NCBI GenBank assembly: GCA_030831125.1
Contig: JAURLQ010000084.1
Coordinates: 1 to 32,527, forward strand
Source: Gammaproteobacteria bacterium
GTDB taxonomy: Bacteria > Pseudomonadota > Gammaproteobacteria > Pseudomonadales > Pseudohongiellaceae
Reading direction: 5' to 3'
Length of the DNA: 32,527 bases
A program made the position numbers and the translations under genes. The notes beneath the pieces are model-generated. The model had not been told where the DNA came from. It saw only the letters and a program-made list of their open reading frames with translations, and searched no databases. Shown piece after piece: positions 16,743-23,352 of this stretch. Each line of letters starts with the position of its first letter. The stretch's first letter is position 1.

Positions 16743-17712
16743 AGCCCGTTATACGATAGTAGGAGCAGGAGCCGTAATTCTGGTCTCGGCACTGGTTGCT
16801 ACTTTACTGTGGTTCAACAACTTTGCCTCCCGGGATGCCTTCACTCCCTACACAGTCTATTTTGAAAACCAGCGGATAGATGGCCTGCAGATTGACAGCG
16901 AAGTTGACATGCGGGGTGTCAGTGTAGGGCGAGTGGTCAGTTTTGCATTGGCCGACTATCAGGCCGGCAACATGCTGATCAACCGGGTGATGGTGGAAAT
17001 CAGCCTGGACAGCAGCATTCCCGTTTTCACGAATACTGTAGCGATTATCACCCGCAACCTGGTAACCGGCATTGCCCAGATCAGCCTGGTTACGCCTAAC
17101 ACGGAAGGTGCGCAGGTACTGACTTCCACCCCCGGCGAACCCAATCCTGTAATTGCGGAGGGTCGATCCGACCTTGATGAAATTGCCGGTAAAGTGGAGC
17201 GACTGGGCGACATGGCAGGTGAGATCATGGGCAACCTCAGCCGTCTGCTCTCTGCAGATAACCGTGAAGCCTTGACCACCCTGATACGCAATCTGGGCGA
17301 ATTGACCGGCAATCTGAACCAGCGCATGACCAGGCTTGACAATGTACTTGTGAGCATTGAAGCGGCCACCGGCAGCATCAATCGCGCCGGCACAGATGTA
17401 TCGACGCTGGCCGAAGATGTAGGTGGACAGGTTGAATTCCTGGTTGGCGATGTCAGGGACACAATCAGTGAAGCAGAACAGGCCATGCGCAGTATTTCAA
17501 CAGCAATGCTGTCTTTGCAAACCCAGGGTGAAACTCTCACCACACAGCTGGACCGTACCGGTGCAGTGCTGTCGGACCAGATGGCCGCAGCCGTCACAGA
17601 ATTGCGTCGCAGCCTGGAATCGGCAGAACTGACACTGCAGCGACTGCAGGACCCACGTTCCGCAGTACTTGGCGTAAGCCCCGCCCGACTTGGGCCCGGA
17701 GAAAATCAATGA
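16732..17712 (+). CDS. MCE-domain (MlaD-like) substrate-binding protein
   Basis: The product is 326 residues. One N-terminal membrane helix (YTIVGAGAVILVSALVATLLWF) anchors it in the inner membrane. The single MCE domain follows (about residues 35-115, with VYFENQRIDGLQIDSEVDMRGVSVGRV and ITRNLVTGIAQISLV). From about residue 150 to 310 the protein is helical and probably coiled-coil, which would extend it into the periplasm. MCE proteins form hexameric rings or tubes that carry lipids. The length exceeds E. coli MlaD (183) and is closer to single-domain MCE proteins with long helical tails. It overlaps its neighbours on both sides (11 and 4 bases). Confidence 0.93.
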   Translation: MEAEARYTIVGAGAVILVSALVATLLWFNNFASRDAFTPYTVYFENQRIDGLQIDSEVDMRGVSVGRVVSFALADYQAGNMLINRVMVEISLDSSIPVFTNTVAIITRNLVTGIAQISLVTPNTEGAQVLTSTPGEPNPVIAEGRSDLDEIAGKVERLGDMAGEIMGNLSRLLSADNREALTTLIRNLGELTGNLNQRMTRLDNVLVSIEAATGSINRAGTDVSTLAEDVGGQVEFLVGDVRDTISEAEQAMRSISTAMLSLQTQGETLTTQLDRTGAVLSDQMAAAVTELRRSLESAELTLQRLQDPRSAVLGVSPARLGPGENQ

Positions 17713-18356
17713 TGAACAAAGCATCCGGATTTGCCCTGCTGCTGTTGACAGCAATCACGCTCCTGCTTGGTGCCTGTGTTTTCGTAGAGCTCGGAGGCAG
17801 TGAAGACCGCCAACGCAGTTATGTACTCGCAGATGCCAGCCCGGATATGTCGATTGCCAATAGCGTCCTGCCTGTAACGCTTGTACTGCAGTCACTGACC
17901 GGAGACCCTCTGGCGAACTCATTGTCGATGGCCTATTCCATGGCACCTGGCCAGCGCGAGCTTTACCTGCTGTCCCGATGGAATGAACGCCCCGCTATAA
18001 CCATATCCCGGCAGTTGCTGCAACGACTTGATCGTCGGGCTTCATTCAAGGCCGTTGTGGAGCTTGGTGAAGGGGTTGGTGGTGAGTTGGGTCTGGGCCT
18101 GGGTATTGAAACCATCTACCACGATGCCAGCGCCAGCCCCGGCAATGTGCAATTGTCGATCAGGGCCGACCTGATACTGCGTGGCTCGCGGGAACTGTTG
18201 GCCAGAAATACTTTTACCATCACGGAACCGCTCGAGCAGGCGGGGCCTGATGAAGTGGCGCTAGCCATGGGACGCGCCATGGCCAGGCTGTTCGATGAGC
18301 TGGTGCCATGGACAGAAAGCAATGCGGCAGACTTTTATGTCGGGGCTCCGGGTTGA
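17709..18356 (+). CDS. ABC-type transport auxiliary lipoprotein (PqiC-like)
   Basis: The product is 215 residues. The signal peptide ends in a lipobox LLGAC, so it is a lipoprotein, probably of the outer membrane. The remainder matches the ABC_trans_aux/PqiC pattern: YVLADASP near the start, MAYSMAPGQRELYLLSRWNERPAITISRQLLQRL in the middle, and a C-terminal region with FTITEPLEQAGPDEVALAMGRAMARLFDELVPW. PqiC-type lipoproteins serve as outer-membrane partners of MCE tunnels. The start overlaps the MCE gene stop as ATGA; a second ATG follows at 17712. It closes the four-gene operon. Confidence 0.88.
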   Translation: MMNKASGFALLLLTAITLLLGACVFVELGGSEDRQRSYVLADASPDMSIANSVLPVTLVLQSLTGDPLANSLSMAYSMAPGQRELYLLSRWNERPAITISRQLLQRLDRRASFKAVVELGEGVGGELGLGLGIETIYHDASASPGNVQLSIRADLILRGSRELLARNTFTITEPLEQAGPDEVALAMGRAMARLFDELVPWTESNAADFYVGAPG

Positions 18357-18431
18357 ACGATTGCAGATAATTTGCAGGTGCCAAAACACATCCTGACGGT
18401 CTGTACTCTCGGAAAAATTACCTTTGGAATC

Positions 18432-18460
18432 TTGACTTTGCGGGGCTAAATCACCAAAAT
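18432..18460 (+). promoter_or_regulatory. Possible sigma70 promoter upstream of palindrome C and tRNA-Met
   Basis: TTGACT (18432-18437) and CAAAAT (18455-18460) are 17 bases apart, with 5/6 and 4/6 consensus matches. It is the only promoter-like pair I see in the space before the tRNA. If used, palindrome C would lie in the tRNA precursor. Confidence 0.3.
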
Positions 18461-18531
18461 TCGCACCCTTTCCCGAACCGGGAAATACCGGAATTCACAC
18501 GGAAGTCCGATCTTTGGAATTTCGTAACGAG

Positions 18532-18650
18532 GGTGGCTGTAGTGCCTGAGACGGGAATTTCATTTGCGCTTTACCGCGCAGGCGTATACAGACATACGTT
18601 GAGCAGGGAAAGCGCAAATGAAATTTCCGGATTGGGTGCTACAGGCAGCC
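18532..18650. repeat. Long palindrome C upstream of tRNA-Met
   Basis: A 17-base arm (18556-18572, ending TTTGCGCTTT) is perfectly complementary to 18609-18625. An outer pair, CTGTAG (18537-18542) and CTACAG (18639-18644), extends it with mismatches between. The 36-base loop is GC-rich and contains GCGTAT and ATACG, themselves inverted, then TTGAGC. The end of the element is about 16 bases before the tRNA. The layout of nested arms around a GC-rich loop resembles palindrome D. Confidence 0.7.
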
Positions 18651-18665
18651 GCAGTAGAAAATTTT

Positions 18666-18742
18666 GGCGATGTAGCTCAGCTGGTTAGAGCACAGCATTC
18701 ATAATGCTGGTGTCGCTGGTTCAAGTCCAGCCATCGCTACCA
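18666..18742 (+). tRNA. tRNA with CAT anticodon, probably elongator tRNA-Met
   Basis: This 77-base cloverleaf starts GGCGATG and ends ACCA with encoded CCA. The acceptor stem pairs GGCGATG with CATCGCT, so pair 1-72 is a G-T wobble. The D arm has AGCTCAGCTGGTTAGAGC, the anticodon stem CAGCA/TGCTG holds the loop TTCATAA (CAT), and the T loop is GGTTCAAGTCC. It is not an initiator tRNA, which normally has a mismatched first pair and GGG/CCC in the anticodon stem. An isoleucine tRNA modified by TilS (CAT to lysidine) cannot be excluded by eye. Confidence 0.9.
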
Positions 18743-18746
18743 ATAC

Positions 18747-18776
18747 AAAGGCCTGCAAATTTGCAGGCCTTTTTTT
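18747..18776 (+). terminator. Intrinsic terminator after tRNA-Met
   Basis: The 26 bases 18747-18772 form a perfect palindrome with arms AAAGGCCTGCAAA and TTTGCAGGCCTTT, followed by further T residues to 18776. It ends tRNA transcription and lies 18 bases before the stop of the converging LysR gene, which it may also help terminate. Confidence 0.93.
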
Positions 18777-18793
18777 GTTGCGAATGAAGAGTC

Positions 18794-19783
18794 TCACCAC
18801 CCTTCCCCGAAGGCCTCATCGGTCAGCACTTCTCCCAGCACATCACCATACAGTTCCATCGCAATCGCCTTTATTTCGAACGACAACTTCTGGAACAGAT
18901 GTCTGGCCGAGCTGTGCCTGCGCCAAGCAGCAATATGAGTGCGTTCCAGGGCTTCGTCTTCCACGCTGTAGATTTTTACCCTGTCGTTACCGGCAAAGGC
19001 TTCCTGCACATAGCGGGCTGGCAGTATGGCGAGCCCCATGCCCATCATGAGCATCAGCTGCAATGAAGTGAGCGAATTACCTTCGTACTGACTTAACAGC
19101 CGAACACCGTTGCGCTCGCAGAAACTGCTGATCTGCCTGTGCAGGTGATGGGCTTCATCCATTCCCAGAATGGATTGCTGGTGCAGGTCGCGACCCAGCA
19201 GCTTGCCTTTCTTTGCCAGCGGATGATTTGCCGGCATGACTATTTGCAAAGGCTCCGTGAACAACGGACGAATCCTGTTGTTACCTGCCTGCATCGGCAG
19301 TACGGTAAGAATCAGATCGAAGTTGCCTGCATCAAGGCCTGACTCCAGCTCACGCGGGACCGCTTCACGCACATGCAGTTTCAGCTGGGGATACCGTTCA
19401 TGCAGCAGCGGCATGATTTGTGGCAACAGCCAGGCTGCAATGGTGGGTGATACACCCAGCCTGAATGTACCGGCCAGATCCTCACTGCTGTTGCCTCTGG
19501 TGAATTCGTCCAGCAGACGGTAATGCTCGAGTATGTCCCGCGCCAGCGGCATGAATTCCCTGCCTGCCGGAGAAAGCAGTGTGCCAGCCCTGGAACGATC
19601 AAACAGCACTATGCCCAGTTGTTCTTCCAGTGCGGCGATCTGCAGGGTGAGGGTTGGCTGTGTAACCTTCAGTTTTTCTGCAGCACCACGGAACCCGGAA
19701 GCGCGGGCCACTGCAAGAAAATATTCAAGCTGCCTGATTGAAGGGCGGCCCGGCGCATTGTCTTCCTTTTTCTTTCTGCTCAT
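18794..19783 (-). CDS. LysR-family regulator, OxyR-like but without the peroxidatic Cys
   Basis: The product is 329 residues. It has a basic N-terminal extension, then a LysR helix-turn-helix (about 16-75: RQLEYFLAVARASGFRGAAEKL, TQPTLTLQIAALE) and a substrate-binding domain (about 105-300). The segment LPARYVQEAF and the block around 207-222 resemble OxyR. In OxyR the redox pair is C199 and C208 (GHCLRDQAMGFC). Here the matching segment is AHHLHRQISSFC, with His213 at the first position and Cys222 at the second. If the alignment is right, it cannot form the OxyR disulfide. It is the last gene of a leftward cluster, 31 bases after the protease, so it may regulate the protease or itself. Confidence 0.87.
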   Translation of the reverse strand: MSRKKKEDNAPGRPSIRQLEYFLAVARASGFRGAAEKLKVTQPTLTLQIAALEEQLGIVLFDRSRAGTLLSPAGREFMPLARDILEHYRLLDEFTRGNSSEDLAGTFRLGVSPTIAAWLLPQIMPLLHERYPQLKLHVREAVPRELESGLDAGNFDLILTVLPMQAGNNRIRPLFTEPLQIVMPANHPLAKKGKLLGRDLHQQSILGMDEAHHLHRQISSFCERNGVRLLSQYEGNSLTSLQLMLMMGMGLAILPARYVQEAFAGNDRVKIYSVEDEALERTHIAAWRRHSSARHLFQKLSFEIKAIAMELYGDVLGEVLTDEAFGEGW

Positions 19784-19814
19784 GGCGCCTTCAACAGGAT
19801 TCGGCTGCTGCCGC

Positions 19815-20648
19815 TCAGGGGGTAATTGAAATCGTGTCGGGATTGATCACAGCATCTATCCACTCGGCATGCAGTGAGATACGTTCATATACCTCAATGG
19901 CACCATAAGTGCCTTTGCTGCTGGTTTCCATATTGGTTGCCAGCTCACCCACAGCAACGCCTGCCAGCAGCATGGTGCCTGCCTCGTAGCTTTCCTCGAG
20001 TGCCGGCCCGCCACTGTCACCCAGACCGGGAATACCTTCCAGTTCCAGAGCACTCCCCTTTGCCTCACGAGGATCATCAAAGCGGAATACCAGCCACCTG
20101 GAAGCTTCTTCCACCTTGTTTTCTGCACGGCGGAACCTGCCGTCATTTCCCTGCCTGCCGCGTTCACCGTTACCGGTAAAACCCCAGCCAACCAGACTCA
20201 TGACGGTACTGGCTTCATTGGCCTGCCGGTAAAGCTGCACAGGATTTACAGAAGTAACGGCTGTTTCAAGCTGCAGCAGTGCCAGGTCTACTCCCTGAAG
20301 CAAATCTCCTCCGGCGTACCGGGGATGTACTACCATGCGTCTGATACTGTTGGGCTTGCCGGCAATTTCCAGAGGCCAGTTATGTTGCTGGTCCAGCGTC
20401 AGCTTGATGGGTGTTTCATCAGTACAGTGGGCTGCAGTAAGTGCCCAGCCAGGATCAATGAGAGTAGCCATGCATACTTTGTTGTCGTAGCGGGTATGCA
20501 GATAGAACACCTGCGGATAACGGCTTTCGTCCACTACATAGTCGGCATCTGCCCGGTCATGACGTATGACTATGGCATGTGCCGACATTGCCAGTATCAG
20601 ACACACCAGTGGGACTGTCACACAACTTGCAAGCCTGGCCAGATTCAT
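19815..20648 (-). CDS. Secreted trypsin-like serine protease (S1 family)
   Basis: The product is about 277 residues. A Sec signal (LARLASCVTVPLVCLILAMSAHA) suggests a periplasmic or secreted protein. The chymotrypsin-fold triad is His74 (LTAAHC), Asp121 (GVDLALLQL) and Ser212 (GLGDSGGPAL). Cys59 and Cys75 are spaced like the C42-C58 disulfide of chymotrypsin. The bacterial segment between the Asp and Ser (WGFTGNGERGRQGNDG) is long. There is no PDZ domain, so it is not a DegP/HtrA protease. ATG 20648 has AGGA 7 bases upstream and begins the signal; the TTG at 20705 would overlap the preceding gene. It lies 13 bases after the small membrane protein gene. Confidence 0.9.
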   Translation of the reverse strand: MNLARLASCVTVPLVCLILAMSAHAIVIRHDRADADYVVDESRYPQVFYLHTRYDNKVCMATLIDPGWALTAAHCTDETPIKLTLDQQHNWPLEIAGKPNSIRRMVVHPRYAGGDLLQGVDLALLQLETAVTSVNPVQLYRQANEASTVMSLVGWGFTGNGERGRQGNDGRFRRAENKVEEASRWLVFRFDDPREAKGSALELEGIPGLGDSGGPALEESYEAGTMLLAGVAVGELATNMETSSKGTYGAIEVYERISLHAEWIDAVINPDTISITP

Positions 20649-20661
20649 GAATTCATCCTGT

Positions 20662-20883
20662 CTATTCTGCGCCTGACTGTTTTTCCTGCTTTTGCATGCT
20701 GGCAAGTCGCTTGCGCCCTATGTTCGGGACATAGGTGGATTTCTGTTCCGCCATGACAAGTTTGTAGAGTCGCCAGGCCATGTAGGCAACGCCGATGACC
20801 ACAAAAACCAGAATTGCCACCAGAAGCCATTGCTGGCTGGTCATATCTGCAGGGCTGGAGAGTGCCTGTAACAATACATCCAT
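20662..20883 (-). CDS. Small single-pass membrane protein, function unknown
   Basis: The product is 73 residues. Residues about 19-41 (WLLVAILVFVVIGVAYMAWRLYKL) form one membrane helix; a short N-terminal stretch precedes it and a basic, polar C-terminal tail (KRLASMQKQEKQSGAE) follows. By the positive-inside rule the tail should be cytoplasmic. I do not recognise the family. The ATG is preceded by a strong AGGGGG about 8 bases upstream, which supports a real gene. It sits directly before the serine protease, 13 bases apart, and may be cotranscribed with it and the LysR gene. Confidence 0.72.
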   Translation of the reverse strand: MDVLLQALSSPADMTSQQWLLVAILVFVVIGVAYMAWRLYKLVMAEQKSTYVPNIGRKRLASMQKQEKQSGAE

Positions 20884-20909
20884 GCTGAATCCCCCTCAAA
20901 AAGTCCTGC

Positions 20910-20918
20910 ATTATGCCA
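20910..20918 (-). promoter_or_regulatory. Putative extended -10 promoter of the small membrane protein operon
   Basis: On the minus strand TGG is followed directly by CATAAT (20918-20910), a TGn extended -10 with 5/6 match. No -35 is evident, as is usual for extended -10 promoters. It lies about 27 bases before the ATG at 20883. Confidence 0.35.
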
Positions 20919-20985
20919 TGTGAATATTCAAATGGGGGGCCCCACAGAACCCGGTGATTGGCAGATCATTGAAACCAACCGCGAT

Positions 20986-21142
20986 AATTGTCAGACAAGA
21001 CATCTGGACGCCATAAAAGGAGCGTTTTGACACAGTGATCAAGCGATAAAGCGAGGAGCTCAAGCCCGCAGGGCGTCCGCACCGCAGCGCCGCTTGATCA
21101 CTGTGGCAGCGGAAAGGCGGCCAGATGTCTTGTCTGACAATT
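20986..21142. repeat. Long nested palindrome D
   Basis: The outer 22-base arms 20986-21007 and 21121-21142 are perfectly complementary (outermost AATTGTCAGA, innermost CATCTGG). The inner 15-base arms CACAGTGATCAAGCG (21031-21045) and CGCTTGATCACTGTG (21091-21105) are also perfect. Between inner and outer arms, 23 and 15 bases pair only partly. The 45-base central loop is GC-rich, with GAGCTC and CCCGCAGGGCG. The element of about 157 bases has no reading frame of note and lies downstream of the LON-domain gene, in front of the small membrane protein promoter. It could end mpl-operon transcription or be a mobile palindromic repeat. Confidence 0.8.
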
Positions 21143-21173
21143 TGAACTTGTGCTGTGTTGGAGTTTTACCGGA

Positions 21174-21773
21174 TTATTTGTTCATCGCATTGATATACAA
21201 CTCGATCTGCTCCAGCCGTGCAATAGGGTCCACCAGTTCCAGCAAGGCCTGTTTCTCGCGATTGCCAATGGGCAACAATTCAGAAAGACGCCAGGCAACC
21301 TCGCGCAAATTGTCGAAACTGACATTCAGCTTGAGCTCCTCAATGGCGGGATGCCTCGACAGCCCTCTTAGCAGATCCACATATTCGGCAAAGTCATCCT
21401 CAACCGGCAGTACCTCGGCATCAACCGAATCCTGCTCCCGGAACTCTACCGCTGCCTTGCAGAGATTGTTCAGCTCACGCCAGGTTTCCATCACCCTGAA
21501 AGTACTGCGCCCTTCAGCCGTGATGCCCAAAAGACCGTTGTCCAGCTGGTTCCAGTCTACAATTTCACAATAGGTCCCTACCGGATGAATGCCGAGTTTC
21601 TGGCCGGTACGCGCCACTTCACTGCCGGTTTCAATCAGCACCACCCCGAAGCCCGATTGTTCGCGCATGCAGCTGCTGATCATATCCAGATACCGGGATT
21701 CAAAAATCTGCAGCGCCAACCTGCCTTTCGGAAAGACTATGGAATTGAGTGGAAAAAGCGGAATGGTATCCAA
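21174..21773 (-). CDS. LON N-terminal substrate-binding domain protein
   Basis: The product is 199 residues. It matches the N-terminal domain of Lon protease as a stand-alone protein: IPLFPLNSIVFPKGRLALQIFESRYLDMI at the start, VGTYCEIVDWNQLDNGLLGITAEGRSTFRV in the middle, and a C-terminal helical bundle with LREVAWRLSELLPIGNREKQALLEL. No AAA or protease domain is present. Such proteins are common in proteobacteria, but their role is not established. The only usable start is TTG 21773: the mpl stop TAG lies three codons upstream in the same frame with no other start between. It follows mpl by 9 bases, with GGGGGCAGG just before the start. Confidence 0.88.
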   Translation of the reverse strand: MDTIPLFPLNSIVFPKGRLALQIFESRYLDMISSCMREQSGFGVVLIETGSEVARTGQKLGIHPVGTYCEIVDWNQLDNGLLGITAEGRSTFRVMETWRELNNLCKAAVEFREQDSVDAEVLPVEDDFAEYVDLLRGLSRHPAIEELKLNVSFDNLREVAWRLSELLPIGNREKQALLELVDPIARLEQIELYINAMNK

Positions 21774-21782
21774 ACCTGCCCC

Positions 21783-23180
21783 CTACCCTGCTGCTCTGGA
21801 AAGACCTGATTCCAGCAAGGCAAGCAGACGCTGGTGAAGGCCTTCAAAGCCCCCGTTGCTCATGATCACAACGTGGTCACCTGCCTGCACCTCATCTGCC
21901 AGCACATCCAGTATGCCCTGTGTAGTATCTATACAACGCAAATCCGTAGTGGTTTCTCCGGCAATGGCATCAAGATCCAGTCTGGTAGCCTGACTACGAT
22001 ACCAGCACACCATATCGGCCGGGCTCAGCGCCCCGGCCAGGGTTTTCTGGTGATAACCCATTTTCATCGTATTCGAACGGGCTTCAATCACCGCAATCAG
22101 TCTGCCGGTAGCACCAGCGGCAGTCATGGCCGCTCTCATGCCCTGCAATGTGGTCAGAATAGCAGTGGGATGATGGGCAAAATCATCATAAACCCTTATA
22201 CCGCCAACCTCACCAATGAGCTCCAGGCGGCGTTTTACCCCCTTGAACCGGGACAATGCCTCGCAGGAAACAGCAAGTGGTATACCCACATGCAATGCAG
22301 CAGCAGCAGCTGCAACCGCATTGCGGCTGTTGTGTTCACCCAGCAGTGACCAGCGGATTTCGGCGCTGTCATCCCCATGGGAGAGCAACAGATGGGAACC
22401 GTCCTGTGACACAGATTCCACCTGCCACTCACTGCCGCCAGCCTTGTGGGTGGAAAAGCGTTGCAGGGAACACCACAGCCCCTTGTCAAATACCGCATCA
22501 ATGGCCGGCACATCATCTGGTGCCACGATCATGCCGTTGGAAGGGATAGTTTTTACCAGGTGGTGAAACTGGATCTGGATATCCTCCAGACTCCTGAATA
22601 TATCAGCATGATCAAATTCCAGATTGCCCAGCACAAGGGTTCGCGGCATGTAATGGATGAACTTGGAACGCTTGTCGAAAAAGGCGCTGTCGTATTCATC
22701 GGCCTCTATGACGAAAAAATCCGACTCCCCGAGCCTGGCGGAAACATCGAAATTTTTCGGTACGCCTCCTATCAGATATCCCGGTTGCATGCCGGCATGC
22801 TCCAGTATCCAGGCCAGCATGCTGGTGGTGGTGGTTTTGCCATGTGTGCCTGCAACTCCCAGTACCCAACGCCCCTGCAGGACATGTCTGGCCAGCCAGT
22901 CGGGGCCGGAAGTAAATGGCAGCCCCTTGTTGAGTACATGCTCCACTGCCGGGTTGCCACGCGAGCAGGTGTTGCCGATCACAACAAGGTCCGGTTTGCA
23001 GGCATCAATATAGTCAGGGTCGTAGCCCTCATGCAGCACTATGCCCTGGGCCTGCAGCTGCGTGCTCATGGGGGGATAGACATTCTGGTCGCAGCCACTG
23101 ACCTCATGACCGAGCTGACGCGCGAGCACAGCCAGACTGCCCATGAATGTGCCGCAGATGCCGAGGATATGGATATGCAT
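21783..23180 (-). CDS. mpl: UDP-N-acetylmuramate:L-Ala-gamma-D-Glu-meso-DAP ligase
   Basis: The product is 465 residues, the usual Mpl length. It attaches recycled murein tripeptide to UDP-MurNAc. It belongs to the Mur ligase family: an N-terminal Rossmann part (HIHILGICGTFMGSLA), the ATP-binding GTHGKTTTT (111-119), the central EADEYDSAFFDKRSKF motif, NLEFDHADIF, and the C-terminal DDFAHHP. It is distinguished from MurC by ICGTFMG at the start and GGVPKNF. It is divergent from the phosphofructokinase and is followed by the LON-domain gene. Confidence 0.95.
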   Translation of the reverse strand: MHIHILGICGTFMGSLAVLARQLGHEVSGCDQNVYPPMSTQLQAQGIVLHEGYDPDYIDACKPDLVVIGNTCSRGNPAVEHVLNKGLPFTSGPDWLARHVLQGRWVLGVAGTHGKTTTTSMLAWILEHAGMQPGYLIGGVPKNFDVSARLGESDFFVIEADEYDSAFFDKRSKFIHYMPRTLVLGNLEFDHADIFRSLEDIQIQFHHLVKTIPSNGMIVAPDDVPAIDAVFDKGLWCSLQRFSTHKAGGSEWQVESVSQDGSHLLLSHGDDSAEIRWSLLGEHNSRNAVAAAAAALHVGIPLAVSCEALSRFKGVKRRLELIGEVGGIRVYDDFAHHPTAILTTLQGMRAAMTAAGATGRLIAVIEARSNTMKMGYHQKTLAGALSPADMVCWYRSQATRLDLDAIAGETTTDLRCIDTTQGILDVLADEVQAGDHVVIMSNGGFEGLHQRLLALLESGLSRAAG

Positions 23181-23298
23181 AAAGACCTACCGGTACTAGA
23201 ACAGGGGATTGTCTCAAAACGCCTGTGTAATTGTCATGCCCGGCGCAACCATGCAGAAAACCCGATCTGACAATGAAGTGCAGCATACAGTCTTCTTT

Positions 23299-23327
23299 CT
23301 GACATCGCAGGTCGATTCCAGTAAAAT
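23299..23327 (+). promoter_or_regulatory. Sigma70 promoter of the phosphofructokinase gene
   Basis: CTGACA (23299-23304) and TAAAAT (23322-23327) are 17 bases apart, each a 5/6 match to consensus. Transcription should begin near 23334, leaving a leader of about 20 bases that contains AGGAG before the ATG. Confidence 0.6.
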
Positions 23328-23352
23328 GCCCCCCTTTCCGAGGAGCAGTCCT

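Noticed and set aside
18556-18625. Attachment site or integrated element at the tRNA-Met gene
   Set aside because: No integrase, no duplicated tRNA 3' end and no foreign-looking cargo lie nearby; the palindrome is upstream of the tRNA, not at its 3' end.
20649-20705. Upstream TTG start for the serine protease
   Set aside because: It would add 19 residues before the signal peptide and overlap the small membrane protein gene, while ATG 20648 has a good ribosome-binding site.
23207-23275. Possible further copy of palindrome D (TCTCAAAACGC, AATTGTCA and TGACAATG) between mpl and the phosphofructokinase
   Set aside because: Only short scattered words match, and the order and spacing differ from D, so chance cannot be excluded.
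23209-23352. N-terminal extension of 48 residues on the phosphofructokinase
   Set aside because: The extension covers a good promoter and the AGGAG site; family homology begins at the ATG at 23353.
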